DNA of 21,426 nucleotides from a virus, in IMG/VR virus record IMGVR_UViG_3300003409_000290, positions 8,479 to 29,904 of that record; one strand, 5' to 3'. Shown in pieces: positions 16,103 through 21,426 of the stretch. The position numbers and the translations under genes were made by a program. How positions within the stretch are numbered: position 1 is the stretch's first letter; each line of letters starts with the position of its first letter. The notes beneath the pieces are model-generated. The model saw only the letters and a program-made list of their open reading frames with translations. It was not told where the DNA came from and did not search any database.

Positions 16103-16474
16103 ATGAATAAGATTAAATATAAGATTAAAGATTATGATCAACAAAGTAATTCAGTAATTATTGCTTTCTGTTCTGATGAAACAAAAACAAATAACCCAGA
16201 TGATTATCCTGCTTTTGCTTTTCAACCAATAGAGCAATACCCTGATGTTACAGATATTGAATTGTTAAAAAAGAAGATTGCACAACAAGGAATTTCTTTA
16301 GCAGAACAAGCTAAGATCGCAGAGCATGCTCACTCAAATGTTGAAATGCAAGAGAAATGGAAAGCATTGGTTGGTCAAACGTTTGAATATAATGTTAGTG
16401 ATGTGTTGAATATAGACTCAGACACAGAGGTACATTACGCTAATGAAGTAGTTGTTCCTCCTGTCGCAGAATAA
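16103..16474 (+). CDS. Unknown protein after the adhesin, possible fibre chaperone
   Basis: A 123-residue acidic protein beginning 14 bases after the adhesin stop with AGAGGA as ribosome site. The N-terminal half (residues 1-55) is strand-prone ('KIKDYDQQSNSVIIAFCSDE', 'YPAFAFQPIEQYPDVTD'). Residues 55-95 form a helix with many Gln, Ala and Lys (ELLKKKIAQQGISLAEQAKI). Small proteins in this place are often fibre assembly chaperones, but I do not recognise a chaperone family motif. Function is unknown; role suggested only by position. Confidence 0.65.
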   Translation: MNKIKYKIKDYDQQSNSVIIAFCSDETKTNNPDDYPAFAFQPIEQYPDVTDIELLKKKIAQQGISLAEQAKIAEHAHSNVEMQEKWKALVGQTFEYNVSDVLNIDSDTEVHYANEVVVPPVAE

Positions 16475-16484
16475 GGAATAATAA

Positions 16485-16958
16485 ATGAAAGTAATGAATG
16501 TAATCAAATGTAGAAATTTTGCAATATGCTGTGGTCATGCTACTGCTAATGACTCTATTGTACATCCAAATACATTAGACAAAAACACACAAATGCAATT
16601 CTATCTTGCACAAGGATACGTCAATGTATCGAATGGTGTCAAAGATTATGACTTACCATTAAGAGAATGGTTTGATCTTAGTGAGTTTAAAAATGATAGT
16701 AAATTAACTTACACTACTAATGAGCAAGGCTGTGCATGGGTTTTGATATTACCTGAAAATAATACAGATGAATACACAGTAACTGCAATCAATGATGGCA
16801 CAGTTCAAGCTACGCCTAACTCATTTTTGTTAGTGACTGATGGTGAAAAAGTAAAAGCAAATGGTTTAAAATTAAAGCACTTAAACTACGTACCTTTAGA
16901 TAAAGATGTTGTGATAGAATTAAATGGTGGAAGTGTACATAAATTTACTGTTAAATGA
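16485..16958 (+). CDS. Unknown beta-rich protein beside the oxygenase cluster
   Basis: A 157-residue protein. The second half alternates short strands and turns ('CAWVLILPENN', 'YTVTAINDGTVQATPNSFLLV', 'KLKHLNYVPLDKDVVIELNG'), a pattern compatible with a small beta-barrel such as a cupin, but no metal-binding His/Glu motif is clear. The N-terminus holds Cys9, Cys15, Cys16 and His18, which could be incidental. Its stop overlaps the start of the first oxygenase gene (ATGA), so the two are co-translated. It may be a partner or substrate of the enzymes that follow; that is inference. Confidence 0.62.
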   Translation: MKVMNVIKCRNFAICCGHATANDSIVHPNTLDKNTQMQFYLAQGYVNVSNGVKDYDLPLREWFDLSEFKNDSKLTYTTNEQGCAWVLILPENNTDEYTVTAINDGTVQATPNSFLLVTDGEKVKANGLKLKHLNYVPLDKDVVIELNGGSVHKFTVK

Positions 16959-17515
16959 TAATTAAAAACCTTATACCAAAAGAATTCTGTCAGTTTTTTA
17001 CACATGTATTATTACGTAATGTAGACCTGCAAGATAAAAAGGACGACAATCAAGTGAGTAATTCACTGACGATAATGCAGCATCATATTGTGTTTGAAAC
17101 GTTACATGAAAGATTGTGGCCCAAAATTGAAAGTGTTGCTGGCAGAAAATTGATGCCAACATATGCATATGCAAGATTGTACCAAAATGGTAATGATCTA
17201 GAAAAACATGTTGATAGACCAGCCTGTGAATTAAGTGTGTCTATCCAACTAGGAAGATCTCATCATTACGCATATCCATTTTATTTAGAAGGCACTCGTG
17301 TAGATCTAAATGAAGGTGATGGTGTGATGTACTTAGGATCAAAGCAAGAACATTGGAGAGAAAAATGCAATGGTCCAGATGGATATTATTCTGGACAAGT
17401 ATTCTTACATTTTGTATATGCAGATGGTGAACATACCCAAGAAGTTGGTGATCAAAATAGAAGAGATCTATATTCATATATGAAAAATAGAACTCAACTA
17501 ATGGAGATTAAATAG
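16955..17515 (+). CDS. 2OG-Fe(II) oxygenase (first of three)
   Basis: A 186-residue protein. His85-Val-Asp87 (in DLEKHVDRPACELSVSIQL) gives the HxD iron motif directly before a strand, and His133 (SKQEHWRE) is the probable distal iron ligand, followed by the strand GQVFLHFVY. This spacing and the 'RLYQNGNDLEKHVDR' lead-in match small phage 2OG-Fe(II) oxygenases. The Arg/Lys that binds the 2-oxoglutarate carboxylate is not obvious at the usual place ten residues after the distal His; Arg135 is a candidate. Enzymes of the family hydroxylate proteins, nucleic acids or small molecules using O2 and 2-oxoglutarate; the substrate is not visible here. Starts in an ATGA overlap with the upstream gene. 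Confidence 0.78.
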   Translation: MIIKNLIPKEFCQFFTHVLLRNVDLQDKKDDNQVSNSLTIMQHHIVFETLHERLWPKIESVAGRKLMPTYAYARLYQNGNDLEKHVDRPACELSVSIQLGRSHHYAYPFYLEGTRVDLNEGDGVMYLGSKQEHWREKCNGPDGYYSGQVFLHFVYADGEHTQEVGDQNRRDLYSYMKNRTQLMEIK

Positions 17516-17519
17516 TTGT

Positions 17520-18104
17520 ATGATGTTGTTAAATCCAAGAAATCATTATGGCAAAGAAGATGTTATCTATTGGGAGAATTTTCTTAGTGATGAGGACATT
17601 CATTTCTTAAGACATCATCCATCGTGGATGAATTATCATACAGCAGAAGTTGGTGATGCAGTAGAAGATTATGGTATTAGGCGTACTAATGTTGCATGGG
17701 TAGATTTTTCAGAACAAAACCAACACATTTGGCAGAAGATTGCTAAGGTAGTATCTGATATAAATAGTCAATTTTTTCATATTAACCTCACTGGATTTTA
17801 TGAAGACATGCAGCTATCAGAGTACAGCGCAGCATATCAAGGACATTACAACTGGCACACAGATGCATGTTCCTCTGATAAACAAGTACCAAGAAAATTA
17901 TCTATGGTATTGATGTTATCTGATGCAAATGAATATGAAGGTGGAGAGTTGCAGATTAAAACATCGGATCATGATGAAACATTAGAAATGCAAATGGGCA
18001 GAGCGTGGTTCTTTCCATCCTATATGTTACACAGAGTTACACCTGTAACAAAGGGATTAAGAAAGACTGCGGTATTATGGGTAGGTGGAGAGCCGTGGCG
18101 GTAG
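17520..18104 (+). CDS. 2OG-Fe(II) oxygenase, PKHD/prolyl-hydroxylase type (second of three)
   Basis: A 194-residue protein with all the expected catalytic residues: His113-Thr-Asp115 (GHYNWHTDACSS), His171 (FPSYMLHRVTPV) and Arg181 ten residues later for the 2-oxoglutarate carboxylate. 'RKLSMVLMLSDANEYEGGEL' between them is the standard double-stranded beta-helix segment of prolyl-4-hydroxylase-like (PKHD-type) enzymes common in marine phages. Of the three, this has the most complete motif set and is likely active. The substrate cannot be read from the sequence; a virion protein or a host target are both possible. It begins four bases after the first oxygenase gene; ATG at 17520 or 17523 may be used, with GGAG at 17503 rather far away. 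Confidence 0.87.
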   Translation: MMLLNPRNHYGKEDVIYWENFLSDEDIHFLRHHPSWMNYHTAEVGDAVEDYGIRRTNVAWVDFSEQNQHIWQKIAKVVSDINSQFFHINLTGFYEDMQLSEYSAAYQGHYNWHTDACSSDKQVPRKLSMVLMLSDANEYEGGELQIKTSDHDETLEMQMGRAWFFPSYMLHRVTPVTKGLRKTAVLWVGGEPWR

Positions 18105-18107
18105 TGT

Positions 18108-18614
18108 ATGGTAAACATTTATCAAACATCCATTAAGTTTGAAGATAATTTAGATGTTATTAAGCATGAACTAATTAAAGACTATATGAGTGATGCGGTG
18201 CAGTTGAATAGAGTCAAAGGAAAGTACAACTTTTGGTTATCAAATAAATACAAACCATTTACAGATATTTTATACAATGAGTTTGTTAAAGAAGCAAGAA
18301 AATGTTATGACTTTGTACTCAGTGATGACAATGAACAAAATGTGTGGGCATATATTAGCAATAATCAATACTATAATTTATGTATACACAACCACAAGCA
18401 TACAGCAGATATTAATGCAGTGTGGTATTTGCATGTACCAGACACAACGGGTGGTGAGCTAACATTTTATGATGTGGATAAAAATAAGATTGGTGAAATT
18501 AAACCTAAGACCAATGACTTATTGATGTTTGATGGGGATTTAAATCATGTTGCACTTCCTCCAGATAGTGAGGATTTTAGGATTGGATTAAATATGGAGA
18601 TTAGAACAAAATGA
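18108..18614 (+). CDS. Putative 2OG-Fe(II) oxygenase, variant motif (third of three)
   Basis: A 168-residue protein. 'YYNLCIHNHKHTADINAVWYLHVP' (about 88-111) resembles the 'HNHPxSxxSGVYYL' stretch of the 2OG-FeII_Oxy_5 (TIGR02466-like) family. His94 and His96 lie at the first iron site, and Asp101 may be the acidic ligand. 'GGELTFYD' follows, then 'LLMFDGDLNHVALPP' with distal His147 and, 11 residues later, Arg158 (FRIGLNMEI), which fits 2-oxoglutarate binding. The lack of a plain HxD makes the activity less certain. It is four bases downstream of the second oxygenase and overlaps the next small gene by ATGA. Family membership is likely; function unknown. Confidence 0.7.
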   Translation: MVNIYQTSIKFEDNLDVIKHELIKDYMSDAVQLNRVKGKYNFWLSNKYKPFTDILYNEFVKEARKCYDFVLSDDNEQNVWAYISNNQYYNLCIHNHKHTADINAVWYLHVPDTTGGELTFYDVDKNKIGEIKPKTNDLLMFDGDLNHVALPPDSEDFRIGLNMEIRTK

Positions 18615-18778
18615 CACCAGACGAGAAGCTACATTCACACGAGAAGCTATGTGCTGAACGATATGCTACCATACATAAACGCCTTGATCGATTAGAGTTT
18701 ATGTTACAACGATTAATCATGGGCTGCATGGCTGGATTCGGTGCCATTGTTGTGGCCGTCATTGTCAACAAACTATAA
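18611..18778 (+). CDS. Small membrane protein, holin-like
   Basis: A 55-residue protein: MTPDEKLHSHEKLCAERYAT, then a charged helix (IHKRLDRLEFMLQRL), then one C-terminal membrane segment (about 36-52, IMGCMAGFGAIVVAVIV) ending NKL. The ATG overlaps the stop of the third oxygenase (ATGA), with GGAGA ten bases upstream. Charged N-terminal helix plus a single TM is the layout of many small class II/III holins or holin partners, and the gene lies at the head of the lysis cassette. It could equally be an antiholin or another pore component. No exact family is claimed. Confidence 0.65.
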   Translation: MTPDEKLHSHEKLCAERYATIHKRLDRLEFMLQRLIMGCMAGFGAIVVAVIVNKL

Positions 18779-18806
18779 TGCTATCTAGACTATGTCAAAT
18801 GTTAAG

Positions 18807-18813
18807 AAGAGGA
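18807..18813 (+). promoter_or_regulatory. Ribosome binding site deciding the small-ORF frame
   Basis: AAGAGGA ends seven bases before ATG 18821. The competing overlapping frame (ATG 18778) has no comparable site, which favours the 44-residue membrane protein as the true product. Confidence 0.6.
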
Positions 18814-18820
18814 ATACAAA

Positions 18821-18955
18821 ATGTGGATGATCTATATACTCATAGTTATCTCGATACTCGTGGCTTACGAGCTTATCCGAAAACAACTAAGAAAAAGAAG
18901 CAAGAGTGTCCTTATAAAATTGAGCGACTTACTGAGGGAGATTGCGTCTAAATGA
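18821..18955 (+). CDS. Very small N-terminal membrane protein of the lysis cassette
   Basis: A 44-residue protein. Residues 2-17 (WMIYILIVISILVAYE) form one membrane segment, followed by a strongly basic stretch (IRKQLRKRSK) and a short helix. Positive-inside prediction puts the C-terminus in the cytoplasm. A good ribosome site precedes ATG 18821, and its stop overlaps the holin start (AAATGA, ATG at 18952), a coupling typical of this operon. It may be a holin regulator or a reduced spanin-like piece, but at 44 residues it is too short for a usual i-spanin. Function is inferred only from context. Confidence 0.6.
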   Translation: MWMIYILIVISILVAYELIRKQLRKRSKSVLIKLSDLLREIASK

Positions 18956-19347
18956 TTTGGTCACCAATTATAGGTATAATAGGGGATGTACTAGATAAGG
19001 TTATACCTGACAACAATGCAAAACAGAAAGCGAAAGCAGACATTGAGAAAGCTCTCATCGACAATGCATCAAAGATTAATCTCGCTCAGGCTGAAACGAA
19101 TAAGATTGAAGCTAGCCATCGTAGTGTTTGGGTTAGCGGTTGGCGTCCTTTCCTTGGCTGGATCGCTGGTTGTGGTTTTGCTTGGGTGTTTGTTGTATCC
19201 CCGGTGGCTCAATGGGTGTGTGCATTACTTGGCATGGATATAGTATTACCTGTATTACATACTGATGTATTAATGGAATTAACATTAGCAATGCTTGGCC
19301 TTGCCGGATTACGTTCCTGGGAAAAGAGCAAGGGCTTAACGAAGTGA
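18952..19347 (+). CDS. 3-TM holin (GTA-type, holin superfamily III)
   Basis: A 131-residue protein. A short amphipathic N-terminus (IIGIIGDVLDKVIPD) and a Lys/Ala-rich helix (KQKAKADIEKAL to about residue 50) are followed by 'SVWVSGWRPFLGWIAGCGFAW' (about 58-78), the hallmark of the 'holin of 3TMs, for gene-transfer release' family. Further membrane segments and the end 'LGLAGLRSWEKSKG' follow, also a family signature. The holin makes inner-membrane lesions that time lysis and let the endolysin reach the wall. It overlaps the small gene upstream (ATGA) and the endolysin downstream (GTGA). Confidence 0.9.
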   Translation: MIWSPIIGIIGDVLDKVIPDNNAKQKAKADIEKALIDNASKINLAQAETNKIEASHRSVWVSGWRPFLGWIAGCGFAWVFVVSPVAQWVCALLGMDIVLPVLHTDVLMELTLAMLGLAGLRSWEKSKGLTK

Positions 19348-19784
19348 GATTATCTGAACACTTTACCTTGGAAGAAATGACCAGGAGCCAAATGGCTAAG
19401 CGTCATGGTATTGATAACACTCCAAATGATATGCAATTGGAGAACCTAAAAACATTAGCGAAAGGGATGGAACTTGTTAGGACTAAGCTTGATAGTTTGC
19501 CTATTACTGTTAGTAGTGGCTTTAGGTGTGAGGCTCTCAATGATTTGCTCGGATCTAAAAGAACAAGCCAGCATATTAGAGGTCTTGCTGCTGATTGGAC
19601 TTGTGATCGTTATGCTGATGTTGATCGCGTATTTGAAGTTATCGCTGAATCATCTATTCCTTTTGATCAGCTGATTTTAGAATATGATTCCTGGATCCAC
19701 ATCTCATTCCCACCTGAAGGTGAAGAACTTCGTAGACAAGTATTGGTAATCGATCGTGAAGGCGCAAGGATTTATAACCCGTAG
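19344..19784 (+). CDS. Endolysin, peptidase M15 (D-Ala-type peptidoglycan peptidase)
   Basis: A 146-residue protein starting with GTG that overlaps the holin stop. 'LSEHFTLEEMTRSQMAKRHGIDNTP' is the usual start of M15-type phage endolysins. 'SSGFRC' (57-62) precedes 'SQHIRGLAADW', giving His77 and Asp84, and 'SWIHISF' gives His119: the three zinc ligands of the M15_3 family. It cleaves peptide cross-links of peptidoglycan in the periplasm. No signal peptide or membrane anchor is present, so it depends on the holin. The length is normal for the family, and the neighbouring holin fully supports the role. Confidence 0.92.
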   Translation: MRLSEHFTLEEMTRSQMAKRHGIDNTPNDMQLENLKTLAKGMELVRTKLDSLPITVSSGFRCEALNDLLGSKRTSQHIRGLAADWTCDRYADVDRVFEVIAESSIPFDQLILEYDSWIHISFPPEGEELRRQVLVIDREGARIYNP

Positions 19785-20106
19785 TTTCATTGAACATCTT
19801 TACAATACATTCCGTATTCATAAGCCATTCCAGGACTTTCCTGATAGCATTGATGTTGAGTTTGAAGTTGTCTACCATCATGATTGCATCGGAGAGTATA
19901 CGCCTGAACCGCACCGCATACTGGTATCAACCAAGTATTGTAAGACACTCGAAGCTGTTATCTATACAGTCCTCCATGAAATGATCCACATGAGAATGTA
20001 CCTGGACAACCCTAAGTCCGAAGAGTACGTTGAACATAACAAAAAGTTTGATGCCTACAACACCCAAGTGTGTGCTATGTACTTCCTTGATCCACAAGAG
20101 TTATAG
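19756..20106 (+). CDS. SprT-like zinc metalloprotein
   Basis: A 116-residue protein. 'VIYTVLHEMIHMRMY' gives His74-Glu75-x-x-His78 (HExxH) and 'YVEHNKKFDAY' gives the third ligand His94, the pattern of the SprT/Spartan-like zinc-peptidase family. Eukaryotic Spartan cleaves DNA-protein crosslinks; the role of phage versions is unsettled. The start is taken as GTG 19756, 29 bases inside the endolysin gene, because no in-frame ATG lies near; the true start could be later, since the first ~12 residues are not conserved. Placed in the lysis cassette, it may aid lysis or act on host protein complexes; that is inference. Confidence 0.75.
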   Translation: MKAQGFITRSFIEHLYNTFRIHKPFQDFPDSIDVEFEVVYHHDCIGEYTPEPHRILVSTKYCKTLEAVIYTVLHEMIHMRMYLDNPKSEEYVEHNKKFDAYNTQVCAMYFLDPQEL

Positions 20107-20115
20107 TTATATAAT
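20087..20115 (+). promoter_or_regulatory. Candidate sigma70-type promoter for the phosphoesterase gene
   Basis: TTGATC (20087-20092) and a perfect TATAAT (20110-20115) are separated by exactly 17 bases. The -35 box lies inside the end of the SprT-like gene; the expected start of transcription (about 20122) is some 23 bases before ATG 20145. This would give the last two genes a transcript independent of the long late operon. Confidence 0.5.
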
Positions 20116-20144
20116 GGATATATGTACAACATAGGGGGGAACCT

Positions 20145-20849
20145 ATGAGTTATAAATCGGTCTTAGTGATCTCTGATTTACATATTCCGTACCACCATGA
20201 GGATGCTTTTGAATTCTTAAAAGCACTCAAGAAGAAATACAAACCAGACCTTGTTGTCAACATTGGCGATGAGATTGATCAACATGCTATTAGTTTTCAT
20301 AACCATCATCCTGACTTGAAGTCACCTGGCGATGAGTTACGTGAGGCTAGAAAGTATGTCAAACAATTAGAACAAATTTTTCCTGAGATGACCTTGGTAC
20401 ACTCGAACCATTCATCATTGATTTACAGACGTGCTGTTGCACATGGCCTGAGCCTTGAGTATCTGAAAACTTACAATGAGTTTTTACAAGTGGGTCCGGG
20501 ATGGCAATGGGTGGATGACTTAAAGGTTGAGCTGTCTGACGGCAATGCATGTTTCTTTACTCATGGTATGTCAGCTGATGTAATGAAGGTGGCGCAGCAG
20601 TATGGAATGAATACAGTCCAGGGACATTACCATTCTAAGTTCAAGGTTGAATACTATTCTAATCCGGACAAGCTCGTATGGGGTATGCAAACTGGATGTC
20701 TTATTAACCAGAAAGAACTTGCATTTGAATATGCGAAGAACTTTAAATCTCGATTCATCATAGGATGTGGTATGATCATAGAAGGTCAACCTAAACTAAT
20801 GCCAATGGTACTAAAGGACGGTGGAAGATGGACGAAGAAAATAGTATAA
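20145..20849 (+). CDS. Calcineurin-like metallophosphoesterase
   Basis: A 234-residue protein with the standard order of metal-binding motifs: Asp11-x-His13 (ISDLHIPY), Gly-Asp42-x-x-Asp45 (NIGDEID), Asn88-His89 (VHSNHSS), His140 (FFTHG) and Gly-His161-x-His163 (VQGHYHS). All ligands are present, so it should be an active di-metal enzyme hydrolysing phosphomono- or diesters. Phage members can act on nucleic acids or nucleotides; the substrate here is unknown. A strong ribosome site (AGGGGGGAA) and its own promoter precede it. Its last bases overlap the next gene. The combination of endolysin, SprT-like protein and phosphoesterase in a row is unusual to my knowledge. Confidence 0.87.
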   Translation: MSYKSVLVISDLHIPYHHEDAFEFLKALKKKYKPDLVVNIGDEIDQHAISFHNHHPDLKSPGDELREARKYVKQLEQIFPEMTLVHSNHSSLIYRRAVAHGLSLEYLKTYNEFLQVGPGWQWVDDLKVELSDGNACFFTHGMSADVMKVAQQYGMNTVQGHYHSKFKVEYYSNPDKLVWGMQTGCLINQKELAFEYAKNFKSRFIIGCGMIIEGQPKLMPMVLKDGGRWTKKIV

Positions 20850-21052
20850 TGTCAGAGCTTGACTCAGAACAAGCAAGTGCAGTAGATTCAATCATAGGTA
20901 GAAAGATATGGAACGTAGAAATCTTAGAAGATGGAGACGAGTCCATGATCAAGATTATGTTCTCAGAAGATGATGACTCAGATTTTATGTTGATTCATGC
21001 AGAAGGTATGGATATGTACATCATTAAGGAAAAACCACAGGTCACGCATTAA
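20828..21052 (+). CDS. Small acidic protein of unknown function
   Basis: A 74-residue, strongly acidic protein (many Asp and Glu, e.g. EILEDGDESMIKIMFSEDDD). It contains alternating strand-like segments ('KIWNVEILED', 'MIKIMFSEDD', 'MDMYIIKEK'), suggesting a small beta fold. Two starts are possible: ATG 20828 with AAGGA upstream, or ATG 20849, which overlaps the phosphoesterase stop (TAATG) as seen elsewhere in this operon. It shares the phosphoesterase transcript and is followed by hairpins and a terminator, so it is the last gene of the late block. The high negative charge might mimic nucleic acid; this is speculation. Confidence 0.65.
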   Translation: MDEENSIMSELDSEQASAVDSIIGRKIWNVEILEDGDESMIKIMFSEDDDSDFMLIHAEGMDMYIIKEKPQVTH

Positions 21053-21087
21053 AAACAACCTTCACAATCGCTCTGTATTGCACGATA

Positions 21088-21106
21088 TTAACCTAACCTA
21101 GGGTAA
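21088..21106. repeat. Short inverted repeat after the late block
   Basis: TTAACCTA (21088-21095) and TAGGGTAA (21099-21106) form an eight-base inverted repeat with one mismatch and a three-base centre. No T-run follows on the + strand. It may be a protein-binding dyad or a weak hairpin. Confidence 0.4.
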
Positions 21107-21118
21107 CATATAAGAAAA

Positions 21119-21130
21119 CAACGATCGTTG
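21119..21130. promoter_or_regulatory. Perfect 12-bp palindrome, operator candidate
   Basis: CAACGATCGTTG is fully self-complementary with no spacer, more suited to binding a dimeric protein than to forming an RNA hairpin. On the minus strand it is followed by TTTTCTT, so it might also help stop the convergent transcript. Confidence 0.4.
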
Positions 21131-21165
21131 CACAGTGAGCCTAGAAAAGGGCTTCACCGTGTTTT
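21131..21165 (+). terminator. Terminator at the end of the late operon
   Basis: CAC-A-GTGA-GCCT (21131-21142) pairs with GGGC-T-TCAC-C-GTG (21149-21161), with one A/C mismatch and one bulged T, around loop AGAAAA. TTTT follows at 21162-21165. It lies 78 bases after the last + strand gene and overlaps the 3' end of the convergent minus-strand gene. Confidence 0.6.
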
Positions 21166-21320
21166 GCTGTAAAATCATCAAGATTGAGTGGCAATTGCAC
21201 TTCAGATCTGGACAATTTACACTCCGGCCTAAGTTTTAGAAACTCATCCACTAATTCTTTGCAATTAAAGATACGAAATTCGTTACCATCTTCGTCTGCA
21301 ATGTAATATCTATCATTCAT
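21141..21320 (-). CDS. Small minus-strand gene of unknown function
   Basis: The only convincing minus-strand gene. From ATG at 21320 it encodes 59 residues, opening MNDRYYIADEDGNEFRIFNC, then a charged helix (KELVDEFLKLRPECKL) and an end LPLNLDDFTAKHGEALF. A GTG at 21329 would add three residues, but ATG is preferred; neither has a strong ribosome site. The mixed strand-helix composition looks like real protein, not a shadow frame, and no + strand gene lies opposite. Its stop lies in the loop of the + strand terminator. It is transcribed divergently from the gene starting at 21412, the typical position of a small regulator, but no DNA-binding motif is recognised. Confidence 0.55.
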   Translation of the reverse strand: MNDRYYIADEDGNEFRIFNCKELVDEFLKLRPECKLSRSEVQLPLNLDDFTAKHGEALF

Positions 21321-21342
21321 AATTTTCACTATACCATATTAA

Positions 21343-21378
21343 TATATCTGTCGTATATGTATTACATGTATATCTGTC
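21343..21378. repeat. Direct repeat in the divergent intergenic region
   Basis: TATATCTGTC occurs at 21343-21352 and again at 21369-21378, a 26-base period (about two and a half DNA turns). It lies between two divergent genes, and on the minus strand each copy reads GACAGATATA. Tandem sites like these usually bind a regulator. Confidence 0.55.
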
Positions 21379-21380
21379 AT
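21352..21380 (-). promoter_or_regulatory. Candidate promoter of the minus-strand gene
   Basis: On the minus strand ATGACA (from 21380) and TATACG (ending 21352) are 17 bases apart, matching the sigma70 consensus at five and four of six positions. The leader to ATG 21320 would be about 25 bases. One direct repeat overlaps the -35 box, the other lies just past the -10 box, so a bound protein would block it. Confidence 0.35.
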
Positions 21381-21411
21381 ACTAAAATCTCAATTAACTA
21401 AGGGGAACATT

Positions 21412-21426
21412 ATGTGGACAACACCA
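21412..21426 (+). CDS. Start of the next gene, cut by the right window edge
   Basis: ATG at 21412 is preceded by a good ribosome site (AAGGGGAA, about five bases away) and reads M-W-T-T-P before the window ends. It is the first gene of a new + strand unit beyond the divergent region. Nothing can be said of its function. Confidence 0.55.

Noticed and set aside
18778-18951. 57-residue frame as the main gene between the small holin-like gene and the 3-TM holin
   Set aside because: It lacks a ribosome site and a membrane or signal segment; the 44-residue overlapping frame has both a ribosome site and a membrane segment. Kept only as a finding.

Overview
The window is a contiguous piece of a lytic, short-tailed (podovirus-type, T7-like morphogenesis) phage genome. 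It carries the virion-structure and lysis half, with nearly every gene on the + strand, packed tightly, and often joined by ATGA, GTGA or TAATG stop/start overlaps. The DNA is AT-rich. The gene set (portal, scaffold, capsid, tail tubes A and B, internal virion proteins, T7-type fibre, 2OG-Fe(II) oxygenases, M15 endolysin) resembles phages of marine Alphaproteobacteria such as pelagiphages. The marine origin and host are inferences; no host marker is present. No tRNA, rRNA, CRISPR array, integrase, terminase, RNA polymerase or replication gene was seen.

Head module (1-3327): the portal C-terminus runs off the left edge. It is followed by a lysine-rich unknown protein, a Bbp19-like small protein, an acidic scaffold, a 184-base structured leader with a sigma70-like promoter, the major capsid protein and a small probable decoration protein. 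A strong hairpin terminator (3346-3370) closes the block, much as the T7 capsid gene lies between a strong promoter and a terminator.

Tail and ejection module (3393-12836): tail tube A, tail tube B, a gp14-like protein, a gp15-like protein, and two consecutive genes (403 and 860 residues) whose combined length is close to the single T7 gp16.

Host-recognition module (12902-16958): a fibre with a T7 gp17-type N-terminus and an Asn-rich quasi-heptad shaft, a glycine-rich protein resembling a polyglycine-type distal adhesin, and two unknown small genes.

Accessory and lysis module (16955-21052): three consecutive 2OG-Fe(II) oxygenase-like genes, the most striking feature of the window. Two tiny membrane proteins, a 3-TM holin, an M15 endolysin, a SprT-like metalloprotein, a calcineurin-like phosphoesterase with its own sigma70-like promoter, and an acidic small protein follow.

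Right edge (21053-21426): a hairpin, a 12-bp palindrome and a terminator, then one small minus-strand gene. Beyond it is a divergent intergenic region with a 10-bp direct repeat, then the start of a new + strand gene. This looks like the border of the late module and a regulatory switch region.
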